Source: Symsagittifera roscoffensis (taxonomy: Eukaryota > Xenacoelomorpha > Acoela > Convolutidae). From it: a DNA stretch of 64,000 nucleotides. The DNA is taken from positions 61,733,584-61,797,583 of the forward strand of contig NC_087062.1 in NCBI RefSeq assembly GCF_963678635.1, read 5' to 3'. Numbering within the stretch: the first letter of the stretch is position 1; each line of letters starts with the position of its first letter. A program made the translations under genes and the position numbers. Below, piece after piece: positions 22,001 to 34,000 of this stretch. Under the pieces are notes generated by a model. The model worked only from the letters and a program-made list of their open reading frames with translations. It was not told the origin of the DNA and ran no database searches.

Positions 22001-25000
22001 TGTTTCGCTAAAAAATTCCTCGGCCCAAATTAATTCAGCCATTTGTTATCGGCTTAATAGCCCAATTTCGGGTTGTATCAAGGGAAAGCAAATTTGAAAC
22101 TCTTCTCCTCACTTCAAGTTGGTATGTTTACGGAATCGGTTTGGTGAATCATTTCTAAATTTATTGGAAAATTTTTAGTTTTTCTCATACTTCTTTTGAT
22201 TTTCAAAAAAGGGGTTTCAATTCCTCTAGAGTCTTTTTACTTGACCCCTCTGTCTACATTCTCCAAAAAGTCTGTGGGGGAATATTTGACCATATTTTTG
22301 CGGGGTAATATTTGACCCATATTTTTGATTTTTTTTTCGTTTTCTCAAAAACCTAAATCTGAGTTTTTGGTTTCATTAAATAGAACGGTTTTGAAAAGCC
22401 TCCTGCATATGCACGTCCAATTTTTTTGCACAAAGTTATGGCCATCGGAATTGTCAGTTTTTTTTATTTGACCATTTTGTGAGACTTTTTGACTTTTACC
22501 GAAAAATAACCTCTGAAATCTGATATTGTGAGTGTAATGGAAATATCGGTTAGTGGAAAGCTCTCCTGCTGTAGCGGTCACTCAGAAATTGTTTTACACA
22601 AAGTTATCCACTTCGGAAAAAGTCAAATTTTTGATTTTTTGACTGTTTTAAACGTTATGAATATTCTCGAAAACTTCCCTGCCATATTTGAGATTTTGGT
22701 TTCAATTCAAAGAAATGGAAGTGAGAAGCTTATTTGCTTATGCGACTACGCCCAAATTTTTCTGATACAAAAAGTTATGGCCCTCGGAAATTTAGAGTTT
22801 TTGACCATTTTTTTGAAAGTTTTTTTCTCGAAAACTACCCTCCCAAATCTGACATTTTAGGTTCAATGGAAAATACAGGCTGCTCGAATTCTTTCGGCAT
22901 AAGCGGCTACGCCCTATTTTCACACAAAAGCTGCGATTCTCGGAAATGTCAAAATTTTGATTTGTTGACCGTTTTTTGGTTGTTGAAAGCCGACGTATAT
23001 AATTGGCTATGTCCGGTTTGTGTAAGAAAAAAGTTGAGGCCTTCAAACAAGTCAACGTTTTGAAACTTCATGTTGTTTGTAGAAATTTTTGGTTTTTACG
23101 CGAAAACTGCCGTGCCAATTTTCACGTTTTGTTCAATCGAGAAACCCAGTTTTGAGAAGCTTCTCAGCTTAAGCGGCTACAACCTGCTTTTTGCAGAAAA
23201 AATTTATGGATTTCAGAAAATCGTCTGAACGTTTTTAGAAATTTTTTGAGCTTCTTAAAATTTTAACAATAATATCTGAGATGAAAAAAACCGGTTGTGA
23301 TAATTGTTCTTGCAGAAGCGGTGACTGTTTAATATTTCGTAAGACATGTCATCTCCTCGGTAAAATTGATTATCTCAAAATTTTATACTCTTTTCACTTA
23401 TTTTAGTAGAGAAACAACTAAGGTTTTGGGCAAAGTCCAATTTTTTGTGCCGCATCAGTATAGCAAATTCATTCAGTATCAAGCACGTACCTCCAGCTTT
23501 AGCTGAGCCCCTAGTTGTTTTGTATCGAGACATACGAAAATTTTGGTTCATCTATTTTTTTTTCATTTAAATTTTCAACATATAAATTTTCGACTCATGT
23601 TTCTTTTGTTTGTGTTGTATTGCAAGTAGTGCGAAGCTCCGCTTCGCCTCTATGTTTCGTTTTTAAGTTAAATATGAATATAATTTGTAGTTTGCAGTGT
23701 AATGAATAATGTTTCCCATGATACAAATGTTCGTTTTAATCAGTATATGCCATTCACTCAGTTTGGTTTTTGATAATGAAATAGCTTTAATCTGTGAACC
23801 AATTCAATTCAATATTCCTTTTTTTTGTAAAAGCAAAGTATTTAGGACACACAAATTATGTAAAGTTAATTTTTATGGAAAAAGCTATTTGAAATGGTTC
23901 GGTTGTGTTTATGTAGAAATGTAGCGCAAAAGAGCTCCAACCAGGTGTTTGCGTGGAGTGCAGATGGCAAGTACATGGCTTGGTGCAACTCGCAGAATCT
24001 GCTTGTGTTGGATGTCTACGCAGACTTCGCAGTTCAGCTGCAAGTCGACAAGTCACGTGTCATCAGCATCGAGTTCTCCCCCAACAACACCTACATCTCA
24101 ACTTTTGAACCATTCAGCAATGGCACGTACAGAAAATTTTTATATCTATCAGCCCTAAGCGTTTTTTCAAGTATTTTGCTCAGCATTTTTTCGTCAGAGT
24201 TGATTTTTGAAAAATTTATTGACACTTCATTTCAATCAGCAATCTTGGCTTTTCGAGCTCTTACTGAATCTTAGAGGCTCCTTCTAAAATGTAGTGTATT
24301 TCGGCAACGTTACAAAAATTTAGTACAGGGATGTTATCAAATATATCGAAAAAGGATTTTCAAAATTTGTCACCCATAATTTCAATTAGCACTATCGACC
24401 ATCCCTTTTGAGCGTTGTTTTTTTTTACAAGCCATCGCGTCCATTGAATGTGTTATGGATTCAAAAGTTTGAATTGAAAATCAAACGTGTTTGTTGTAGC
24501 GAATAACAACAAGGATAACATCGGCATATATTCTCTGCTCGGAGGACACCTGGTTGCCAAATTTACCCAGGGAACCTTTGCACACTGGCAGCCGCAGTTC
24601 TCATGTGACGAGAGGATCTGTTGTCGCTTCTTCAAGGACCACGCGCTGTTCTTCCAAGATGGGGACTTCTCCCAGCCAAAGTACAAACTGCATATACCCG
24701 GCTTGGCACTAGTCCACATGTTTCCCTCAGCCCCTAACCACGTCGCCATATATATTGGAAGAAGCAAAAAGGGAGCGCCTAATGTAGTCAAGGTAAATAT
24801 TTAACTGGTAAAATTTTGGCTCATTTTTAAGCTTAGGATTACAAAACTTGGCGTGCGGGCTAGCCAGGCTATTTGCAACACAATTGTTTTGAATACCTAG
24901 CCTTGTACAAACATTTATTTAAAACATAAAATTAATGCTCATGTGAGGGCTGCTTTAACATCTCCATTAAAATAATGACATTCACATGAGCGATTAATTC

Positions 25001-28000
25001 CAATCAGTTCAGCTTTTTGATTGGATAAGCCAAATATTTTGCACAGGTGTTGAGGTACCCTGATTTAAATGAGAACCAACCTATGTCGACCAAGAGACTA
25101 ATGGTAGGGGACAAGGCCACTCTGCACTGGAACTGGAACGGTACTGCACTAATTGTGAAAAACATGGAGGAAGTAGACACGAGTGGAAATGAGTACTACG
25201 GGAAGACGACTTTGTTCTATGTGTCTACAGAGGGATCTGCAAACAAAGTGGAGTTGAAGAAAGAAGGACCTATTTATGAAATCAGCTGGGATCCCGGAAG
25301 AAATGAGTTTTGTGTTGTCTACGGGCGTAAGCATTTTACCATAAAACGTGCAATTTAAAATATACAACTTGATTGTTTATAATAAAAAATTTTGCCCGGT
25401 TCAATAACTAATTGTTCCGACCATTTGAAAAATGGGGAAGAAATTTATATTCGGGAGTTTTATCTCTTTTTGTTTTCCACGCAAAATCAGCTACCACAAA
25501 TAATCATCGGAGAGAGTTGAGAAATGAAGCATATTAAAGCATTTCAGTCGTAATTCAAACGACATTAAAAAATTTTGACCAAACTTTTCCAGAAAAACCG
25601 GTATAAAAATAATTGAGAAAAAGCGGTATAAAATTTGTGATTTTTCGTCTTAATTCGAGCGAATTTGTTTTACCGGCTTAAAAGCTTACGATAGCTTAAT
25701 TTTAGCCGTAAAAACTTAGATTCATTCCAGTAAGATTATTAATTTAAGCATTTTAGCGTCTTTTTGGAATCAAAAATTTCAATGAAAAATTGATTTTTTT
25801 TGTTTTTCTTGTCATGTTTTTTTACACTACAGCAAAGCTAGTGTATTATAACGAACCTTCTTTTTTCCGACCTAAGTCGCAAATATTGGAGCCACTTCTG
25901 AGACAACTTTACAGCTTTTTTATAGCATGTGCTTTGACATTCGAATACTAATAAATTAACACAGTTTATGCATTTTTAATTCACCAAGCGAACCGAAAAA
26001 AGCTGTTTGTTCCAAACAACATCACAATCATGAAAACTCGCTTTCAGAAGTTTTCTAACTCAATATATCTCGCAATTTTTCGAAATGCATAATTTATACA
26101 TAATGTGGCTTTATGCTTTGGGATTTGTTACATGCAAAGTTAGTGTGGATGCCTTCAGTTTGTTATATTCCAAATTATCATTTGCAAAATTGAGTCTATT
26201 TGTTATTGGGGGCACTTTTGCTGAGTGGCATTGACAATTAATTAGCATATGGAGCTGCTTTATTCGTGACTAATATTTGCCGGTTTGTAAAGCTTGCATG
26301 GCTGAGTGGATAGTGCCTGAGACTCAGAGTCTTTTGATTTCAGTAGGTCGCAGATTCGAATCCTACACGTAGCCGAGTTTCTGTTAATTCGGGGGGTATT
26401 TCTACTTTTTCTTATTTCGCTTGATCGTGATTTTTGGTCGTGTTCTCGCAAGTGTTTGCGAAGCGCAGCTTCGCCTACGTCAAAAATCGTTCTTCAATTT
26501 GCGTATTTTACTATGACTCAGCTTTTAGTTCAGATCATTTTCTTACACCACGCAGAAAAACGTCAATAATTTAAAAAAAAAGTTTTTTTTTATAGACTAT
26601 GGTCGGAAAATTCTGTGCTTGTTGCACAGGAACCGGCTATCCTTGTATAATTTTCTTTTTGTTTTCCGCGCAATTTCAGGTACCACAAATTTTCGTCGGA
26701 ATGGGTCGAGTGATAACCCAAATTGAAGCATTTTCAGTCGTGATTTGAACATGAAAAAGTTTTCTCAGTATCGAGAAAAGCCGGTTTAAAATTTGAGGTT
26801 TTTTTCAAGTTTGAGCGAATAAGGTGAGCAAGCAAGCTTACAACAGCTTAATTTTTCTTAATTTAAGCCCTGAGACCTTTCAGCGTCATTTCGGGAACCA
26901 AAAATTTTTTTCAATTCATTTTTCGAGTTTTCATTCAAGTTTTCGACATTTAACTTTTTGAAAGTTTCGAAAGTATTTTTCTTACAGCCGAATAAAAAGA
27001 ATAAGCCAAATTTTTGAAGTTCTGAGTTTTGAGGTGATTTTTAAGTATCGTATCATAAAAATGAAAGTTAGAAATGTTCATCATTTTTGTTTGTTTTCTT
27101 GTGTTCATTTACCATTTTCTATTGGCTATGTTTTTACACAAGTTTTAGTCTTTATAAAGAAATTTTGTCTGTTCTTTCAATAAACGTGACCATTTATTGA
27201 AAGAAAAAGTGGAGTTCTATCAATTATAGCGTAAATTGTGTCTTGTGTAGATATGCCTTCCAAGGCATCCCTCTTCAACTCCAATTGCGACTCAGTCTAT
27301 GACTTCGGAACCGGGCTGCGCTCTGCATGTCGATTCTCTCCTCAAGGTCATCTGCTTGCTTTATATGGACACGGATCCGTCCGCAGTAACGTTGAGATCT
27401 GGCATCGAGCGTCACTGAGCCTGGTGGCAAAAATAGTAGACTTTGCAGATATCACTATGTTTGACTGGTCTCCTTGTGGTGAAAGGATACTTCTAGCAAC
27501 CCACTCACCTACTCTCAAGGTGGACAATAAGTGGGCGATATATAACTACATGGGCAAGAGCCTCATGTGTTCGGGGGTGAAGCCGAGAGGTTCTACTTGT
27601 GAGTTGTGGCAGGTGGGCTGGCAAAATAGGCGGAAAGAGCAGTTCCCGCCCAGGCAAATCAACTTCACTGCGCTATCGCTTCAAGATCTGAAAGTGCAGG
27701 AGGCGACCGAATCCAAATACGTGCCACCATACATGCGCAACAAGGCTTCACAGGAAATCAATCAGAAGAAAAACATTGTGGTGAGCAAGATAGCTAATCA
27801 GTTTTGATTCTTACGCTGGCTTTTGCAAGTGTTGTTGAAGTTCATTTCCTACTGTCATTCAAATGACATTTGTAATGGGAGGATACCTTAAGAAAACGGA
27901 AAGAGTTACCTTGAATAATCATGAAATGAGTGATATTGGTGCAACCGAATGTTCGAACGTTTGTTCGAAGAAAAACCTTTGAAGGCTCTGGCGAATATTC

Positions 28001-31000
28001 GGCCATATTTGACATGCATGTTGAGTTGTTTACACTAAGTATCAAGACACACTACTTTGGCGCAGAAATTTTTATGCGTACCTCGTCTGAGCGTGTTTTC
28101 AGCAATGCCGGGAAACGTTACCCAAAATAAGAGCAACATGTATGAACTACAAAAAAGTTTCCGTTTCATAAAAACAGGTATTATGAAAATGTATGGGATT
28201 GTATGTGATAAACTTATTAAATAGTTTCAGGTTATTATGAATTGAAAGGGCAGCCGTGGTGGCCCTTAATAAATTAAATGGTTATTGTTATTGGAGCAAG
28301 CTCTCTACATCATTCCCTCGAGAAGTGGCGAAAGACACAACCAAAATTGTCCAAAATCGAGCAAAATTTATCCCTAAATCAGAAAATATAATCCTGTGGC
28401 ACGATATTGTGAACGAGCTGCTCCTTGTCACCTCCGGAAACAGTGTTTGTCGGACCTACGTCCTCCATGCAACCCCCGGAGCTATCCCTTGGATACGGCC
28501 GACGACTTTTGGAGTTTGACTTTTTGGACTTTTGAATCCCTGTAGTTTGGACGTTTGCGTCTGCAGGCGGTATCCTCTCGTATTACCTTCTCTCATTCAC
28601 TTCTTATTCTTATTCCTCTCTTCCTACTGGATTATCTTCTTGCACTGCAATGGATGGTCAACAGAAACGCGATTACTTTCCAACAATAGAAGAACTTGTA
28701 CACGCCAACGCCAAACACTTCAATAAAATCACATCCAAGCAAACCAAAGAAAGACTACTATGCCTCCTACGGGAGTCCATATCACAGTTACGAACGGCAA
28801 ACAGGCACCAAGAACTTCTACTGAACATTCCCAAACTTGAAAATTCCATTAATGATCTTTCCACCCAGGTCAAAGCAGTTTGTTCAGCAGAAGCCAAAAG
28901 TGAAAGCAAAGGAGTGAAAAAGTCTCTGATGGAAATCACAACCAAAGTCAATGGATTAACCTCCACCACAAAACCAGCTGATGTTCCTCCTCCTGACAAC
29001 GATGAACATCGAAAAGAATCAGTAGTAATACTGAACGTGCCCGAAGTGACAGATTTCAAGTCTCCATCTGATAGACTCCTCAAAGAAAACTCAAATGTAG
29101 AAAAAGTTCTGAAGATTGTGAAGTGTGCGGATGCTGTCATCACTGATGTATACCGTAGAGGCTCATTTATCAAAAACGCAAGAAAGCCTCGTCCTCTCAT
29201 CGTCCAATTTCACAATGCAATAACCGCCAAACGGGTCAAGGCTTCCTCTGGCCTGGTCAAGGACTCTTCCTTCGAGGCGACTGCACCAAAGAAGAAAGAA
29301 AAAAAGAGGAAGCACTGCTTAAAACACGCTACCTTCTCTCTCAAAAGGGCATCAGGAAAGAAGACATGAAAATCAAAAATCTTACTCTCTACTATAAAGA
29401 CAAACAGCTTGACGCACTAGCCGATGTTGACACTCTCCATTCCACAATCTCTCAATTGTGACTGACAACTCCGAGGAACAATATTTCCCTGATGATGATG
29501 AATGTCCAAAGCCTTCTTAGTCTTCAGAGAAGATTAGCATATCTGAATTTTTTCACTTCTTACAACCCTGATATCCTCTTACTATCAGAAACATGGCTAG
29601 ATAGTAACCAACCCTGATATGAGTGTTTTTCCTGCGAGCAACTATAATATTATCAGTCGGTCAGATCGAACAAATGGGGCGCACGGAGGCGTCCTCATTG
29701 CTGCCAATAATTCCGTATTTAATAGTGTTGACTTCACCAGCATTGGAGTTAACAAAGACTTTGCCTGTGCCTGTACCATCACATTCCACTCTACAATGTT
29801 GTTGATTATCACGGTTTATAATCCGCCAAGAAGCAGCAACTATGCTATTTCGCCGCAGACTCTGAGTAGCTGTTTATCTGAATATTTTACCCTGTTTGCA
29901 GAATCTTTCAATTCCTCAAATAGTCTTCACTATGAAACTTTAATACTCGGTGACTTCAATTTCCCTGATATTGACTGGCCGACCTATCAATCAACCAAAG
30001 CTGTTGACCTTCCTTTCCTTAACTGGTGCCCGGAGAATAATCTCCAACAAGTTCTGTCCTTCCCGACCCACAAACAAGGCAATCTTCTGGATATTATACT
30101 AGTAACCAACACTGATATAATAGAACTCATCGAAAACCCGAAATGGAGCAACCTATCAGATCATGCTGGTGTACTGTTTCAACTCTCGAAAAGCCACTAC
30201 AATACAGCCGTCATCTCCAACCAACAGCTAGCCTGGAGCTCCTTCAATCCTGAACGTTTCGCCCTATCCCTCCCACCCATTACTCGTGTGGCACAGGCCA
30301 TTGACTGTATGTCTCCGAATGATTTCAGTGCAGAATGGATTAGTATGGTCCACAATGCACTTTCTTCTACGGTCCCTCGTAAACGCAAGAAACGCGCCAC
30401 TAGGTCTTTTTATTATTCCTCTCACACAATGCACATGCTTAATAAACTAGAAACCTTGGAGAGGAAGAAGCACAAATTGAACTCAATCTTCAATGAAGAG
30501 TTCCTACACGCTACAAGAAACAATTTTCTCGAGTCGGCAGAGCTCGATAAAGTCGTTCTGCTAAAAGACATCTGCTGGATGTCTACATCAGAAGCTTTTA
30601 AGTTTCTGAAACGATTCTCCGGGAAAGCCCCCCTGCCATCTAAACTCACCTGGGAAACTAAATTCGCAACCGATGACCGGAACAAAGCCGATCTTTTCAA
30701 TGGATTTTTCGCTTCCGTGTTTAATCCAATCACAACAGATAATCCTGAACCACCTGGTGACCAACAACCCAGTAGATTTCTGAATGATTTAAACTTCGAT
30801 GTAAAAAAAGTTGAAACACTCTTGTCGAAATGCCCTGATTCACATTCTCAGTCTTCCGATGGCCTTCCGTCCTGCCTGTATCACAACGCCTCAGCAGTAT
30901 TAGCCCCTTTTGCTTACATTCTTTTCTCCTTTGTTCTATCCTCTTGTGTGTGGCCCACTACATGGAAATGCAGTTACATAACACCTACCTTCAAAGATGG

Positions 31001-34000
31001 CTCTCGGTCTCTTATTTCCAATTATCGCCCCATTAGCATTCTACCTCGGCTCTCTCTCATTCTGGAGCAACTAATTTTCAACTTTCTTTATCCTAGAATA
31101 AAGTCGCAGTTGGCCAAGCAACAACACGGCTTCCGAAAACATCGATCCACGGTTACTCAACTACTAGCCTATCTTGACAATATCTGCAATCAACTTGAGA
31201 ACAATAAGAAGCCCTCCGCGGTATACTTCGATTTTCAAAAAGCATTTGACAAAGTGCCTCATGTCGTTTTATTGCACAAACTGAAAAAAATGGGCCTCGA
31301 CCCAAGTTTCATTGAACTCATCCGGAGTTACCTCGCTGACAGAACTCAATGTGTGAACATTAGCGGGGTTCTCTCTTACATTGCTTCGGTTACTAGTGGT
31401 GTTCCTCAAGGGAGCGTCCTAGGTCCGTTGTTATTCATTAATGACCTCCCAGACTACTGTAAATGCTCCGACTGTTTTCTGTTTGCCGATGATAGCAAAA
31501 TGATTTCGACAGAATCACCCATAGCAAAGAATCTACAACACGATATTGATAATTTCCTCGCTTGGTCTATCGAGAACTCAATGACTTTTCACCCAGACAA
31601 GTGTAAAATGATGTTATTCGGAAAAACTGACGACACATATCAACTCACAATTGGAAATCATCAGATATCGACCGTCTCTTGCATCAAAGACATTGGTGTA
31701 TGGGTGGCCGATGACCTGTCGTGGAGACCGCATATTGAAAAAAAGTTAGCTTCAGCCAACAGGAGTTTGTTCGTGTTGAAAAAAACATCCCAATTACCTG
31801 CCCCACCACTACCAATCTCCAACTTTATAAGTCATGTGTTCTCTCAGTTATTCTTTATGCTTCTCAAACCTGGTTCCCAGACCTTACCAGTATCCGCAAG
31901 CTAGAAGCGCTCCTATGTAGAGCGCTCAGATGGAGTACACGCAACTACACAGCTCCTTAAAACATTCTACTCCGTGTGACAAATATGTTGCCTATTTCTC
32001 TCATCCACCAACTCAATGATCTCACCCTTTTCAACAAACTTCTCAACGACAAATTAGATTTTGATTTGTTCCACTTTGTCTCTTATGCACCGGAAATGAC
32101 CGGTCACCGATCCTCCGATACAGTTATGTTTGAGATCCGACGCAATAGGAAACGACGAACTGGGGAGTCCTTCTTTAATCGGGTGGTGAAACTTGCGAAT
32201 CATTTTCTCGCCCATCCTGGTCTTGGAATCGACATTTATGATAGTCCCGCTACCTTCAGGAGAAACATTAAAACATTTCTATTCAATATCACAGCGAATG
32301 CATACTCAATGCAAAACTCGTGCTCTTGGTTTATTAACTGTAATTGTTCTACTTGTACGTCTTGATTTTGTTATTACATTTCTTTATACCTTCATGGAAG
32401 GAATTTAAGTCTTTCTGTTGTTGTTGTTGTTGGGTTTTTTTTAAAGTTTTTTTATGATTTTTTTGAGATGCTTCCGATTTTCAAAAAAATGATATCAATG
32501 GGAAGTCCGCTCACTCCTCTGTGTGTATGCATACTTTTCAATCTCTTTTTAACTTACCCTATTTGTACAGCCTTCGAAAAAGTAGGTGGGGGAGTTTCTG
32601 ACTCATATTTTTGGAGTTTTAAAATTTTTTCAAAAACTACACTCCCAAATCTGAAAATTCGGTTTCAATGGATAGAACAGGTTGTGGGGAAGCTCCCCTG
32701 CCTTAGCGGCTACGCCTATTTTTTTTAACTAACCATCCAAATCAAATGAGCAACGTTTTTAGCATCTTTCAACCTGACAAGTTCTTGTAATTACTTAAAT
32801 ATTTAAGAAATTTGAAGTAAATGATGAAGCTAACAGAAAACGTAAATAGAAAAAAATAGAAAACGTAATTTAAACAATTCTTGTTACTAAAAAACGAAGA
32901 GCAAAGTGTTTGCCATTCAATATCTGATAATGAAAATCGAAAATTTTAAGATCTTGAGTTTTTTAGACCTTAATTAATCAGTAAACTAATCTGCAGATAT
33001 ATCTGATTTTTTCGAGGTTTTTTTTACTGGGCGGCAAAAATATATTGTCATAATTCCTTTTGTTTGAAGCTCCCCTGCATATGCGGTTAAGCCTAGATTT
33101 TTTTTCCACAAAAAATAATGGCCCTTGGAAAAAATTATATTTTGATTTTTGACCATTTTTTGAAACTAATTTTTTTTGAATCGAAGGTTATCCTGCCAAA
33201 TTGTACTCCAAAAAATTCACTCCTAGTTATTTTATAAAAGGGCCAACTAAGGTTTTGGTTGAAGCCCAGTTTTTGAAATTATCCTTGTCCTTCCGCATCA
33301 GTACAAAAAATTTTCAGCTTTAGCCGGCCTCTTGTTGGGCATTAACATTGGAAAATTTAAAATTAAATATAGATCTTCGTTTTTCTCAAGAATACTGAAA
33401 AAACCAGAATTACCGAATCTTCGAACGTTCGATGAATGTTTTTGCCAAACATTCGAAGGCTATTTTTGAACGAATTTTGCATCATTAATGAGTGGTATGT
33501 TTGTTGGGATCGAGGAATATTTTTTTGTTCAGTTGGACTTGAATGATTTACCGGACAGAGAAAGAGCGGCGGCTATGGCCATGAATGGTAGCTCTTCGGG
33601 AGGAGCGTACAACATCACTTACAGGTCAGGAGGCGATTCCTCTCAAGCTGGGCGTGGACTTGGTTCAGCAGCCCCATCGCGCTCGTATGTACCAGGTGCG
33701 GCTCCAATGGGCGACAGCGGAGGGGCATCCTCGGAGAAGTCGAAGAAAAACCGAATTAAGACGCTGGAAAAGGTAGAGACAGTTGCACTTGATAAGCGAT
33801 GCATACATTCTTGTTTCTCATCGTATTTGATATTCTATGCATGTTGTCTGTGATTCACTCAGGGGTACTGTGTTTCAGAGACTGAAGGAGATGGGCACAC
33901 TGAAAAAGAAGCAGAAGTCAGGCGAGACACTGGAAAAGGAAGCGGTTAGTCAAATTTAGAAGCTAAAAAGCTCGAAACCAGGCAACTTCTACTTCAGTCG

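Larger units (their letters stand above)
28293..32435 (+). mobile_element. Nearly full-length CR1/jockey-superfamily LINE
   Basis: ORF1 at 28650-29369 (frame continues shifted to about 29461), ORF2 at 29484-32365 with a few breaks, and a TTG microsatellite tail at about 32414-32432. It lies in eIF2A intron 5 in the sense orientation. The 5' boundary is estimated. Confidence 0.8.

Noticed and set aside
20795-26380. Functional tRNA genes at 20795 and 26290
   Set aside because: A and B boxes are present but the acceptor stems do not pair and the sequences continue into a shared SINE body.
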